In this document: piece after piece, positions 16,865 to 26,119 of the stretch
Position numbering within the stretch: position 1 is the stretch's first letter
How the letters are laid out: every line of letters starts with the position of its first letter
NCBI GenBank assembly: GCA_016708435.1
Contig: JADJFV010000005.1
Span: 1-64,000 of the forward strand
Length of the DNA: 64,000 bases
Reading direction: 5' to 3'
Source of the DNA: Leptospiraceae bacterium
GTDB taxonomy: Bacteria > Spirochaetota > Leptospiria > Leptospirales > Leptospiraceae
Notes under the pieces: model-generated
Database searches by the model: none
The model's input: the letters and a program-made list of their open reading frames with translations, nothing else
What the model was told of the DNA's origin: nothing
Made by a program: the position numbers and the translations under genes

Positions 16865-17719
16865 TCAATCCCCGTAAGGGTTCTTAAACTTATACAATAT
16901 CCATGCAAATAAAGCAAGTGAGATGGTAGAAAAAATTCCGAGCAGGATAATTAGATAAGGGCGGATGAGGTTAATCCTTAGTATGTTCGGCTTGTAGACT
17001 AATGTGATTTTCTTAGTTCCCGGAATGATTAGTTTTGCCAGGCTATAAGAGTCGTAGATATTGAGAGGAATTTCTTCGCCTTCCATGATTTCTATTTGTA
17101 AAGGGAATAGGGTGCTTGTGGTGGCGATAAAATTGTCTAGTTCATTGGCAAATATCATTATTCCGTCAATCATTGGTTTACCATGATTATCCGCTAAACA
17201 CGTAGTTGTGACGAGGTAGTGTTTTTCATTGAAGAATATGATATTATTACTTACACCTTCTTTTCCACTTTGCAGGCTAAATAGATGAGCGATTAGTTTT
17301 CTTTCGGGCATTCTCTTTTGTCCGGAGCCTTCGCTCCATTTGGTTATAAAATCTTCGTTTGGATTTAAGTAGATTGCGAAGAAATCAAATTGTTTATCAA
17401 TGCTTGGATCGAGTTGGAAATTTAGATAGGCTTTGTCATTTTTCTTTGTTTTGATTAAATCCCAGACATCAGGCCAGTAGGCATAGCTTCTGACCTGGCT
17501 CAGATGTAATTTCCAGGTTTCTTGGAAGGAAGCGTCTATTCCTTTTACATATTCCTTTTTGCGCTCTATCTCTAATCGTTCAGCGAGTAGATTTCCGATT
17601 ATTTTTTCTAGACTAATCGATGTGGTTAATAGGCAGAAGGCGAATAAGAAAAAATAGGTTTTGTATTGGTTTTCTTCTATTTTGAGACGAATAGTTGTTA
17701 CAAATGCGCTAGTGTTCAT
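16865..17719 (-). CDS. Orphan CHASE4-type sensor, two membrane segments, no output domain
   Basis: 284 aa. A membrane segment at about 22-40 (YFFLFAFCLLTTSISLEKI) and another at about 250-272 (YLIILLGIFSTISLALFAWILY) flank an external domain with YAYWPDVWDLI, the hallmark of CHASE4 ligand-sensing domains, and ISKEED-like spacing replaced by FDFFAIYLNPNEDF. CHASE4 domains normally sit in front of a histidine kinase, GGDEF or adenylate-cyclase module. Here the protein ends nine residues after the second membrane helix (KFKNPYGD). It may be a truncated receptor or act with a partner protein. ATG 17719 is the start; no clear RBS is visible. Confidence 0.7.
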   Translation of the reverse strand: MNTSAFVTTIRLKIEENQYKTYFFLFAFCLLTTSISLEKIIGNLLAERLEIERKKEYVKGIDASFQETWKLHLSQVRSYAYWPDVWDLIKTKKNDKAYLNFQLDPSIDKQFDFFAIYLNPNEDFITKWSEGSGQKRMPERKLIAHLFSLQSGKEGVSNNIIFFNEKHYLVTTTCLADNHGKPMIDGIMIFANELDNFIATTSTLFPLQIEIMEGEEIPLNIYDSYSLAKLIIPGTKKITLVYKPNILRINLIRPYLIILLGIFSTISLALFAWILYKFKNPYGD

Positions 17720-17844
17720 AGGGTTACTCTTTTTTTAGAGATTCTATTCAATGTAAAACTCGTGACTAAAACAACTTAGCCCGTATATAAACATTGACCT
17801 AAGGAACTTTTCTGTGTTTTTAGTCTAAGTCAAGGGATTATTCG

Positions 17845-19443
17845 GTGAATCGTAAAAATTTTTTAAGTCTAAGTGCTATGGCTTTCTCTATGGCTGCTCT
17901 TTCAGGGAAATGCAATCCGTTATTTGGTCTACCCAGAAATGAATACGCGGGAAAGTTTACTGGTGATAATTTTTCTACAGCCCATAAGCTTCTCTGGAAA
18001 ATTGATGAGAAAGACTTTCAGGATTTAAAATCAGAAGCGGAATTTGATTTAATTGTTGTAGGTGGGGGCTTGTCCGGATTATCCGCCGGTTACCTGTCTA
18101 ACGCGGAAAGGGTTCTAATCTTAGAGCAGGCGGCAAGCTTTGGTGGAAATGCAAAATCGCAAACTTGGGGTGATGTTCGATACTCAATTGGCTCTGCTTA
18201 TATCACTGAGCTTTCTAATACCGATCCGATTTATAAGTTTTATATTTCCCTGGGGCTTGATAAGCACTGGAAAAAAATCGGCGAAGAGGATGAAATTTAT
18301 TTTCATCCCAAAGGAGTTTATCGAAAGCTACAGGGCATAGATGATGTTCAGTTAAAAAAGCTTCCCGAAATTATGAAGAAATACACAGGCTCTCTTTTTC
18401 CTGAACTTCCCTTTAGTGGTAATTCGATATTAACCAGAAAAGTATTTGAAAGCCTGGATGACTTTTCTTTAATTGATATTTTAAGAAGAGAGTTTAATGC
18501 CAATTTGTCTCCAGACTTGCTTTCCTATTTACAAGCCTATGCGAGGGCTTCATTTGCTTCCCGTGCAGAAGATCTTTCTGGATACGCAATGTTAAACTTT
18601 CTAAGTCCCGAATTTGAAACGAGTATTTATTGTTATCCCGGTGGCAATAGTTTTATGGCGCGCGTGATGGAAGAGAAATTGATTGAGCGAAAGTATAATC
18701 TTAAAGCTTCAAATCCTGTTCTATCTGTAAAGAATACTTCAGAAGGAGTAGAGGTTATTTCCTATGATATTTCTAATCATCGTTATGCGAAATACAAAGC
18801 TAAAAAGGCAATCATTGCCTCGCAGAAGTTTGTTGCCAAGAGAATTGTAAAAGATATTTCCATTGATCAAAGAAATGCAATGGATTCGCTTAAGTATAAG
18901 ACTTATTTCGTTGCTAATATTCTCTTGAAGAATCGTCCCAAGCAAAGTTGGTATGATTCCTATTTTTTAACTTCTAATGATAACTGGGCGAGTGATGTTG
19001 TAATGGCTGATTATCCGATTTCCCCTGAAAAAAGAAAAGAGTATTCCGTTCTTACCGCCTACATGCCATATACCTCTGATACGAAGAGATCAGAAGTTTT
19101 ATCTAAATCAGCAAGTCCTGAACTAGAAAAAAAATATTTTACAGAGTTGAGTGATATGATAACAACGGAAATCTCTCAATTGCAAGACAAATATGGATTT
19201 GCCGCTAAAGACATTTACGATATCAACTTAACTAGATGGGGTCATGCGTTAATTTTTTCAGGAAAGGGAATGTTTTCGCGAAATATTTTTGAGAAAGCAT
19301 CTGCATCAGTGGATAATATCCATTTTGCGAATCAGGATAGAATAGGCACACCCTCCGTCGAATCGGCATTTACCGCATCGATGCTTGCTTTAAAAGAAGC
19401 AGGGATGCTGCAGAAAGCATTTACCACAGATGAACACGGATGA
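17845..19443 (+). CDS. FAD-dependent oxidoreductase, amine-oxidase/phytoene-desaturase type, exported
   Basis: 532 aa from GTG 17845 (AAGGGA 8-9 bases upstream). The N-terminus NRKNFLSLSAMAFSMAALSGKC resembles a Tat or lipoprotein signal, suggesting a folded flavoprotein outside the cytoplasm. The Rossmann FAD motif is DLIVVGGGLSGLSAGYL (about 69-85), with LEQAASFGGNAKS behind it. Near the C-terminus HFANQDRIGTPSVESAFTA resembles the second FAD contact of flavin monooxidases. The last residues (TTDEHG) come from a dispersed ATGAACACGG repeat that runs past the stop, so the true C-terminus may have been altered. Substrate unknown. Confidence 0.8.
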   Translation: MNRKNFLSLSAMAFSMAALSGKCNPLFGLPRNEYAGKFTGDNFSTAHKLLWKIDEKDFQDLKSEAEFDLIVVGGGLSGLSAGYLSNAERVLILEQAASFGGNAKSQTWGDVRYSIGSAYITELSNTDPIYKFYISLGLDKHWKKIGEEDEIYFHPKGVYRKLQGIDDVQLKKLPEIMKKYTGSLFPELPFSGNSILTRKVFESLDDFSLIDILRREFNANLSPDLLSYLQAYARASFASRAEDLSGYAMLNFLSPEFETSIYCYPGGNSFMARVMEEKLIERKYNLKASNPVLSVKNTSEGVEVISYDISNHRYAKYKAKKAIIASQKFVAKRIVKDISIDQRNAMDSLKYKTYFVANILLKNRPKQSWYDSYFLTSNDNWASDVVMADYPISPEKRKEYSVLTAYMPYTSDTKRSEVLSKSASPELEKKYFTELSDMITTEISQLQDKYGFAAKDIYDINLTRWGHALIFSGKGMFSRNIFEKASASVDNIHFANQDRIGTPSVESAFTASMLALKEAGMLQKAFTTDEHG

Positions 19444-19454
19444 ACACGGATGGG
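19424..19454. repeat. CCACAGATGAACACGG-type dispersed repeat at a gene end
   Basis: TGAACACGGA occurs twice in tandem (19431 and 19441), overlapping the last codons and the stop of the oxidoreductase gene. Related words occur at 56688-56711 (reverse orientation) and around 57620 and 57810. Confidence 0.6.
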
Positions 19455-19463
19455 TTTTATTGC

Positions 19464-19580
19464 AGTCATTTCGAACATCGTTATACGATTCAGCTTGGCG
19501 CTCGATGGAAATGGTTATGTGAGAAATCTATCTTGCTTAGAACGAGAGTATGCGAACGGAGGACGATGAAGATGTTCGAT
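19464..19580. repeat. GTCATTTCGAACAT-type foldback sequence
   Basis: GTCATTTCGAACATCG near 19464 and GATGTTCGATG near 19570 are roughly inverted, with GTGAGAAATCTATCT between them. The same words form the foldback at 50946-51103. There is no gene in this stretch; the cyclo-ligase start follows. Confidence 0.5.
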
Positions 19581-19594
19581 GTGGGAGAAAAACC

Positions 19595-20134
19595 ATGACA
19601 AAAGAAGAGGCTAGAATTTTTCAGAAGAAAAGAATATTAGAAATTAAAGATCGAAATTTAAAAGAAGATTTGATTCGGAGAAAATTGATAAATCGTTTAG
19701 CTGGAAACAAAAAAGTAATTTGTTATCGAGCAGATAAATGGGAAGTCGATTTGGATTTGGTTTGGAAGAGTCTCGAATTGGAAGGAATTGATTTTTACTT
19801 TCCGCGTGTGATTTCTAAATCAGAAAGGCTTATGGAATTTGTAAAACCGACAGAATGGAAAACAGGAAGTTATGGAATGCAAGAGCCAGTGGGAGATGAT
19901 TTGCTAATTCCTGAGGAGGCAGATGTTTCCATCATTCCCGCACTCGGGTTTCATAAAGAAGGTTTTCGATTGGGAAGAGGAGCTGGATTTTACGACGGGG
20001 CGTATGCAAGTGTAAATCCTAAAAAAATGATAGGAATTGGCTTTTCGGAACTTTTTTCGATTGATTTTCCCTATAGTGATTATGATATTCGAGTGGGCGA
20101 GCTTATCACTGATACAGATGTTTTATTTTTCTAG
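19595..20134 (+). CDS. 5-formyltetrahydrofolate cyclo-ligase
   Basis: 179 aa from ATG 19595, preceded by GGGAG at good spacing; the longer frame from 19550 has no RBS and its extra residues come from repeat sequence. The enzyme converts 5-formyl-THF with ATP to 5,10-methenyl-THF in the cytoplasm. The N-terminus has the conserved Lys/Arg (KEEARIFQKKRILEI). The family signature GFRLGRGAGFYD is near residue 125, and PALGFHKEG just before it is also typical. Length is normal for the family. It is followed by the chemotaxis operon, with a 63-base gap. Confidence 0.88.
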   Translation: MTKEEARIFQKKRILEIKDRNLKEDLIRRKLINRLAGNKKVICYRADKWEVDLDLVWKSLELEGIDFYFPRVISKSERLMEFVKPTEWKTGSYGMQEPVGDDLLIPEEADVSIIPALGFHKEGFRLGRGAGFYDGAYASVNPKKMIGIGFSELFSIDFPYSDYDIRVGELITDTDVLFF

Positions 20135-20197
20135 ACTAACTGTAATGTTTGACCGATAATTAAAGAAGCCTAGGCTTTAGAAGGATTTGCATTTTCA

Positions 20198-20650
20198 ATG
20201 GAACAAACAGAAATAATTCAATCAGAAGAAGTAATCCAGTTCTTATCTTTTTCTGTCTCAAATGAAATTTTTGGTATAGAACTAGTGCATGTTCACGAAA
20301 TTTTGCGCCCGGTTTTTATTACGCGCATTCCGAATGTGGAAGACTATATCTTAGGTGTCGTCAATCTTCGCGGCGAAATTATTCCCATCGTTGACTTAAA
20401 GAAAAAGTTCGAGCAAGGTTTTGTTGAAATTAACAAGAACACTCGTATTGTGGTCTTAGAAAACAATGGAAAGCGTTTTGGCTTAGTCGTTGAAGAAGTG
20501 AAGCAAGTTATAAAAATTGTAAAAAGTTCCGTTAGTGGCATCAATAATCATATGTCCTCGTCTTTTAATAACATGATTGATTTTGTTGGTAGAAGCGGTG
20601 AAACCATTGTATTGATTGTAGAATTAAAAAAATTAATCAGTTTTGAATAA
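20198..20650 (+). CDS. cheW: CheW chemotaxis coupling protein
   Basis: 150 aa, a single CheW-like SH3-pair domain: FLSFSVSNEIFGIELVHVHE, then RIPNVEDYILGVVNLRGEI, the stretch that contacts receptors and CheA. It links chemoreceptors to the CheA kinase on the inner side of the membrane. AGAAGGA stands before the ATG at somewhat long spacing. First gene of the cheW-cheA-cheB-cheY run; 14 bases separate it from cheA. Confidence 0.93.
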   Translation: MEQTEIIQSEEVIQFLSFSVSNEIFGIELVHVHEILRPVFITRIPNVEDYILGVVNLRGEIIPIVDLKKKFEQGFVEINKNTRIVVLENNGKRFGLVVEEVKQVIKIVKSSVSGINNHMSSSFNNMIDFVGRSGETIVLIVELKKLISFE

Positions 20651-20664
20651 TCAGGAGCGAAAAA

Positions 20665-23600
20665 TTGTCCGGCATTTTAGGTGAATATACAGAAATTTTT
20701 CTCGAAGAATCGGAAGACCAGATTGAAGAGTTGAATGCTAATCTCCTGCGACTCGAAACCGATCATAACAATCCCGAAATTATAAATGATATTTTTCGCG
20801 CAGCTCACTCTTTAAAGAGCTCTGCTGCTTTCGTAGGATTATACAATCTTTCAGATCTTTCTCATAAGATGGAAAACCTTCTTCAAAAAATTAGAGAAGG
20901 TAAACTATCTATCAATGTCAATCTAGTGAATCTCTTATTCGAATGCTTTGACTTAATCAAAGAAGTAATTGATGCAGTGGGTCGAGGTGAAAAAAAAGAT
21001 AATTCCTATTCAGAAATGATTGGAAAGCTTGAATCCTACGAAAAGTCACAGGAAGCCCAGGGCGGTCAAGTGATTTCATCTGGTGCAAGGCAATCTATTC
21101 AAACAAAGGAAGAACCAGTCGCTGTTATCCCTGAGCCTGTAACTACAGTTGCTAATGTATCTTCGTCGTCATTAAGTTCAGACCCTCATGTTCCACTTAA
21201 ATTAGAGGAAGATGAATTAAGAGAACTAGAAGAAGAATTAAAAATCAGAAATGCCAAGGCTTATGATGTGAGAGTAGCTCTTAAGAGTGATACTCCGATG
21301 AAAGGCTTACGGTTTACACTGATTCTTCAGAACTTAAAGCTAAACGCTGTTATCTACAAATCTGTTCCTGATGTAGAATCTCTTGAAAGAGGAATCGATC
21401 AAAATTTTATCAACTTTATTTTGATTACGCAAATCTCGGATGAAGAAATTCACAAACTCATCATGGTGGACATGGTGGAATACATTGATATTTCGCTTCG
21501 AAATATCCAAGCCCCTGTTTCTACAACGCAAGATAAGACCGAGAAAATAACGCAAGAAGCTAAGAGAGAAAGAACTGCAATTCAAGAAAAGGAATCAGAC
21601 AAAGCACTTACTAAAAGTATAAAAGTTTCCTCTGAAAAATTAGATCAACTCATGAACAATGTGGGCGAGCTTGTGATTACAAATTCGGGCTTCCAAAAAA
21701 TCTATGATGATTTAGTTCGTAATTTTGGAGATGATACTATCTTCTCTGAATTGAAAAGTAAAATTGATCAGATCAATCGGATTTCAAAAGATTTACAATC
21801 TGGAATTATGAATACTCGAATGGTTCCGATTGGATCTGTATTTAACAGATTTTCTCGCTTGGTTCGAGATTTATCAATGGAGACAGGAAAGAAAGTTCAT
21901 CTCAACTTAATGGGAGAGAACACAGAACTAGATAAGAAAGTTGTTGATATGATTGGGGAGCCGATGCTTCACCTGATTCGAAATTCTATTGATCATGGAA
22001 TAGAGACTCCTGCTGAGCGAGCAAAGGCTGGTAAACCCGAATATGGAACTGTTGAACTAAACGCATACCAAGGTGGAAACAACATCATGGTAGAAATCAA
22101 AGACGATGGAAAAGGACTTAATAAGAGTAGAATTCTGAAAAAAGCGATTGAGAATAATCTAATCTCTGCTTCGGATGCTCAGAATTTAGCAGACAACGAA
22201 GTATACCAGTTCATATTTGCTGCCGGATTTTCTACTGCTGCTGAAGTAACTGATATTTCCGGACGTGGTGTTGGAATGAATGTTGTTAATAAACTCATTC
22301 AGGATTTTAAAGGTAAAATTTTAATCAATACTACGGAAGGGTTTGGAACATCGTTTACTCTTTGTTTTCCGCAAGCGTTAGCCATTATCCCTTCGATTCT
22401 TGTTTCTATGGAAGAAGAGATTTATGCATTTCCTTTGTCCGAAGTATTTGAGACCATTCGAATTAAAAAGGATCAAATCAATACTCTTGAAGGGCATGAG
22501 ATCATTAACCTTCGCGGGGAAGTGTTGCCTATTTACCGCTTGAATAAAATTATCGGGCTTGCAGATAAGCTTGATATGGAAGAAGCGCCTGTAGTGATTG
22601 TAAATTATAATTCTAGAAAGTTGGGTTTTATTGTCGATGAGCTAATCGGTAAACATGAGACTGTAATTAAAACTCTCGAAAAGAATTATAAAAATATCAA
22701 AGGTCTAACCGGTGCATCTATCATGGGTGATGGGACTATTATTCTCGTCTTAGATATTGGTGGACTCATTGATATAACGACAGCTTCTTCTGTATCTTCT
22801 TCGCACTTAGTAGGCAAAGAAATGATGCGGCTGAATACGAGTAGATCTATCGATGTAAATACATCGAATGTGATATTTAAAACGCAAAGCTCGACGAACC
22901 TTTTCAATAATAGTTTACTTGGTTTACAATTAGTAGATAAAACTAAGAGGAAGAAAGATAAATCAGAGCGAAAAAAAGTTGTATATGAGCCGGAGCAAAT
23001 TACACGGGTTGCAGAAGTTTCCGAGCCTCCTTCTGAGGAAATAACACCTGTTCAACCTACTAAACCAGAGGAAATTAAAAAGGAAAATCAATATTTAATA
23101 GTGCCAGAGACAAATCTCCCGGAAAAGAAAAATATGAATGTGGAACAGAAGCAAGTTAGTAATAGTGTGAATATTGAAAATTTAGCAGACTCTTCAGAAG
23201 ATGATCATGTAAAGGCGAGAGAATTACTAAAAGGTTTTTCTGACCAAACAAAGAAGCGAGTAGAGCAGCTAATTCCAGATAGACCGATTAATGAGATGCT
23301 CAGCAAGGAAGAAATTCGTAAATTAGAATCAGTAGTTAATACTGGAATGATGAATGCAGGTCTTGTTCTATCTCAATTGGTTGGCTCGAATGTGGAATTG
23401 TTTATGCCAGAGATTATGCTTACAGATAAGGACGAACTTGTAAATGAGGTCAGAGATTCAAATGAGCATTTCTTTGGAATGAAAGTAAGAATGAACGGAG
23501 ATTTAAACGGAAATCTTTTAATGATTTTCTCGGAAGCACGCGGAAAAGAACTAGCAGGCAAGTTATTAAAAGAAAACGAAACATCGGATTTGGCGAAGAA

Positions 23601-23883
23601 GCTTTCTGATGATTCTCTTTCTGTTTTAATGGAAATTTCTAATATTGTTTGCTCAAGTGTAATGAATTCGCTTTCCAACAAAGCTAAGGCACAGATAATG
23701 CCTTCTGTTCCTGAGCTAGTTACTGGAAATTTCAAAGAAGTATTGGATGTAGTGAAGCCAGAAAAGACAAAGTTCTTAAGCATGAATACTGAGTTTATTT
23801 ATGAAGGTGATAATTTAATTGGAAACTTATTGTTCTTACCGGACTTTGATGAGCTAGTTAAGTTAATATCTAGATTGGCTTAA
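20665..23883 (+). CDS. cheA: CheA histidine kinase fused to a C-terminal CheC/CheX-type phosphatase domain
   Basis: 1072 aa from TTG 20665 (AGGAG 7-8 bases upstream). P1 HPt domain with phosphorylatable His48 (IFRAAHSLKSSAAF); a P2-like segment at about 190-280; P3 dimer helices from about 317 (IKVSSEKLDQLMNNVGELV); P4 ATPase with N box MLHLIRNSIDHGIE (about 433), DDGKG (about 479) and GRGVGMNVV (about 531); P5 CheW-like at 571-705. A charged linker follows. Residues about 880-1072 form a CheC/CheX-like domain: Ser986, Glu990, Asn993 and Pro1016 match the phosphatase consensus S-x3-E-x2-N-x22-P; an earlier half-site (N-x22-P from NTGMMNAG) has its Glu out of register. The fused domain may dephosphorylate CheY-P at the receptor array. 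CheA alone is usually about 650-750 aa. Confidence 0.93.
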   Translation: MSGILGEYTEIFLEESEDQIEELNANLLRLETDHNNPEIINDIFRAAHSLKSSAAFVGLYNLSDLSHKMENLLQKIREGKLSINVNLVNLLFECFDLIKEVIDAVGRGEKKDNSYSEMIGKLESYEKSQEAQGGQVISSGARQSIQTKEEPVAVIPEPVTTVANVSSSSLSSDPHVPLKLEEDELRELEEELKIRNAKAYDVRVALKSDTPMKGLRFTLILQNLKLNAVIYKSVPDVESLERGIDQNFINFILITQISDEEIHKLIMVDMVEYIDISLRNIQAPVSTTQDKTEKITQEAKRERTAIQEKESDKALTKSIKVSSEKLDQLMNNVGELVITNSGFQKIYDDLVRNFGDDTIFSELKSKIDQINRISKDLQSGIMNTRMVPIGSVFNRFSRLVRDLSMETGKKVHLNLMGENTELDKKVVDMIGEPMLHLIRNSIDHGIETPAERAKAGKPEYGTVELNAYQGGNNIMVEIKDDGKGLNKSRILKKAIENNLISASDAQNLADNEVYQFIFAAGFSTAAEVTDISGRGVGMNVVNKLIQDFKGKILINTTEGFGTSFTLCFPQALAIIPSILVSMEEEIYAFPLSEVFETIRIKKDQINTLEGHEIINLRGEVLPIYRLNKIIGLADKLDMEEAPVVIVNYNSRKLGFIVDELIGKHETVIKTLEKNYKNIKGLTGASIMGDGTIILVLDIGGLIDITTASSVSSSHLVGKEMMRLNTSRSIDVNTSNVIFKTQSSTNLFNNSLLGLQLVDKTKRKKDKSERKKVVYEPEQITRVAEVSEPPSEEITPVQPTKPEEIKKENQYLIVPETNLPEKKNMNVEQKQVSNSVNIENLADSSEDDHVKARELLKGFSDQTKKRVEQLIPDRPINEMLSKEEIRKLESVVNTGMMNAGLVLSQLVGSNVELFMPEIMLTDKDELVNEVRDSNEHFFGMKVRMNGDLNGNLLMIFSEARGKELAGKLLKENETSDLAKKLSDDSLSVLMEISNIVCSSVMNSLSNKAKAQIMPSVPELVTGNFKEVLDVVKPEKTKFLSMNTEFIYEGDNLIGNLLFLPDFDELVKLISRLA

Positions 23884-23902
23884 GTAATGAAAGGAAGTTC
23901 AG

Positions 23903-24970
23903 TTGAATAGTGTAGATTTTAGCAGAAAAATTAGAGCAATTGTAATTGATGACTCTGCATTAGTTCGAAGCATTTTAACTGACCTCCTTCAATCGGATGG
24001 GACAATTGAAGTAATTGCAACTGGTAAAACTGGTTTAGAATGTGTTCAGTTGGCTGAAAAACTTTTGCCAGATGTAATTACACTAGATATAGAGATGCCG
24101 GTAATGGATGGCTTAACTGCACTTGAGAATTTGAGTAAAAAAAATATTAGAGTTGCAGTTATAATGCTTTCTGTATTAACTCAACATGGAGCGAAAGCAA
24201 CGTTTCAAGCATTAGAGTTAGGTGCCATTGATTTTGTGCCAAAGCCTTCGAGTGCTATGCAAATGGATCTACAAGAGATTGGTTCGATCCTAAAAGCTAA
24301 AATACTAGGTTATTTTGATCATGAAGTAAAGCGAAAAGCCCCTAGAGTAAAAGTTAAAGTTGGAAATTTTCCAGAAAAGAAACATGTGCCCATTCGAGCT
24401 GTTGCTATTGGAACTTCAACAGGTGGTCCGAATGCGTTACATAGTCTTTTTAAGCAGATACCGGCGGATTTTCAGCGTCCAATTTTTGTAGTGCAGCATA
24501 TGCCAGCAGGATTTACAAAGGCTTTTGCTGAAAGATTGGATGAATTTAGTAAGATCAAAGTAAAAGAAGCGGAAAATGGGGAAAATGTAGTTTCGGGCAC
24601 TGCCTATATTGCTCCTGGAAATTATCATATGAAAATTCAAAGAAAAGATCAAACTGTTTCTATTGAATTGGAACAAGGACCCTTAGTAAATGGACATAGA
24701 CCATCAGTTGATGTAACATTTGACAGTTTAAGGGCTTGTTATGGTAATGCATTAGTGGGAGTAATTATGACGGGTATGGGAAAGGACGGAGCGGATTCTA
24801 TAAAAAGAGTCAAAGAAGTAGGAGGGGTTACATTGGCACAAGACGAAAAAACATCTGTGATTTATGGAATGAACAGGCAGGCGATTGAAGGCGGTGGGAT
24901 TGATCAAGTTCTTCCATTGGCGGAAATTGTTCCTAATATTATACGTATTATTAAAGAAAGAGGAAATTAA
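23903..24970 (+). CDS. cheB: CheB receptor methylesterase / glutamine deamidase
   Basis: 355 aa from TTG 23903 with AAAGGAAG upstream. The receiver has Asp16/Asp17, phospho-acceptor Asp62 (TLDIEMP) and Lys114. The methylesterase domain carries the triad Ser172 (IGTSTGG), His198 (VVQHMP) and Asp294 (TGMGKDGADS). It removes methyl groups from chemoreceptors for adaptation and is activated by CheA. No cheR is visible in the window, so the matching methyltransferase must lie elsewhere. Confidence 0.95.
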   Translation: MNSVDFSRKIRAIVIDDSALVRSILTDLLQSDGTIEVIATGKTGLECVQLAEKLLPDVITLDIEMPVMDGLTALENLSKKNIRVAVIMLSVLTQHGAKATFQALELGAIDFVPKPSSAMQMDLQEIGSILKAKILGYFDHEVKRKAPRVKVKVGNFPEKKHVPIRAVAIGTSTGGPNALHSLFKQIPADFQRPIFVVQHMPAGFTKAFAERLDEFSKIKVKEAENGENVVSGTAYIAPGNYHMKIQRKDQTVSIELEQGPLVNGHRPSVDVTFDSLRACYGNALVGVIMTGMGKDGADSIKRVKEVGGVTLAQDEKTSVIYGMNRQAIEGGGIDQVLPLAEIVPNIIRIIKERGN

Positions 24971-24971
24971 A

Positions 24972-25334
24972 ATGGCCAAGATTTTGGTTGTGGATGACGC
25001 TAAATTTATGCGAACCCTAGTAAAGGATGCCTTGACAGCAGTAGGTCATACCATTGTTGGAGAAGCGGAAAATGGGAATATTGCGATAGAGCAATATAAA
25101 CTCTTACGTCCGGATCTTGTTACTATGGATATAACGATGAGAGAGAAAGATGGTATTGTTGCTACCGGAGAAATTATTAAAATGGATCCAAAGGCAAAGG
25201 TCATTATGGTAACTGCTCTTGGTCAAGAAGATTTATTAGCGAAAGCTATTAAGATGGGAGTTAAAGACTTTGTAGTAAAGCCATTCCCACCAGAGAGATT
25301 ACAGCAGGCGGTAGCTAAGGCGCTTGGAATTTAG
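24972..25334 (+). CDS. cheY: CheY-type single-domain response regulator
   Basis: 120 aa from ATG 24972 with AGAGGA upstream; a longer frame from 24885 overlaps the end of cheB and lacks an RBS. Acidic pocket Asp8/Asp9, phospho-acceptor Asp53 (VTMDITM), Thr81 (VMVTALG) and Lys103 (VVKPF) are all in place. One base separates it from the cheB stop, so it is co-translated and is the likely partner of the CheA-CheC fusion. It should signal to the flagellar motor. Confidence 0.92.
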   Translation: MAKILVVDDAKFMRTLVKDALTAVGHTIVGEAENGNIAIEQYKLLRPDLVTMDITMREKDGIVATGEIIKMDPKAKVIMVTALGQEDLLAKAIKMGVKDFVVKPFPPERLQQAVAKALGI

Positions 25335-25345
25335 AAATTGAATCA

Positions 25346-26119
25346 ATGGAAGTTACAGATGCACAAGAAGAAAAAGATTCTCTTCCATTTACAATCCGAT
25401 GGAGTAATCCAGAAGGGGGTTATTCCGAAGGTCCTCTCTCACTTTTATGGAGTCTAATCGAAAGTTATAAAGTAGATATCTTTGATGTTTCGCTTTCTAA
25501 AATTACGGAAGACTTCATTCAATTCATAAAGCTATCTAAGACAATCTCCATAGAACTTAGCACTGAATTCATCAAAATGGCGGCTAATCTCGTTTATCTC
25601 AAGTCCAAGTCGCTATTACCAAATCCTGGCTTTGAAGAAATTGAAACGGATACAAAGCTTCCAAAGGAATTAGTAGAAAAACTTTTAGAACATAAGAAGT
25701 TTCAATTGGCGGGCAGAAAGTTAGGTGAGATAGATGAAATTAGTGCAGGAGTATTCAGAAGAGAATCAAATCAAATATTAATCGATTTTCCGACCGATGA
25801 AAATTGGTTAGATTTAGATTTACTTGATCTTATTTCTGCATTTAATAATATTCTTGAGACAAGAGCGGTTAATGAAGAAATCCCCAATTTATTAGTAGCG
25901 GATCAAGATTATTCTATTGATACAAAAATTAAGACGATAGAAGAGCTATTAGATAAAAGAAGAGAAATTGATTTTTCTGATATATTTGATTCTACTGAAC
26001 CGGATACATATGATGTCGTCTTTTCTTTTCTAGCGCTTTTAGAGATTGTTAAATTAAAAAAAGTTGGAATTAAGCAACATAAAATGTTTGGAAATATCAA
26101 AATATATTTGGTCAGTTGA
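25346..26119 (+). CDS. scpA: ScpA, kleisin subunit of the SMC condensin
   Basis: 257 aa. The N-terminal part has EGPLSLLWSLIESYKVDIFDVSLSKITEDF, the region of kleisins that binds the SMC neck, and LVYLKSKSLLPNP. The C-terminal winged-helix portion ends VGIKQHKMFGNIKIYLVS. It bridges SMC heads for chromosome compaction. It follows cheY by 11 bases and overlaps scpB. The unusual placement inside a chemotaxis run is discussed under findings. Confidence 0.88.
   Translation: MEVTDAQEEKDSLPFTIRWSNPEGGYSEGPLSLLWSLIESYKVDIFDVSLSKITEDFIQFIKLSKTISIELSTEFIKMAANLVYLKSKSLLPNPGFEEIETDTKLPKELVEKLLEHKKFQLAGRKLGEIDEISAGVFRRESNQILIDFPTDENWLDLDLLDLISAFNNILETRAVNEEIPNLLVADQDYSIDTKIKTIEELLDKRREIDFSDIFDSTEPDTYDVVFSFLALLEIVKLKKVGIKQHKMFGNIKIYLVS

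Noticed and set aside
24885..24971. Longer start for the CheY-like regulator
   Set aside because: It would overlap the end of cheB by 86 bases, has no RBS, and adds residues foreign to the receiver fold; ATG 24972 has AGAGGA.
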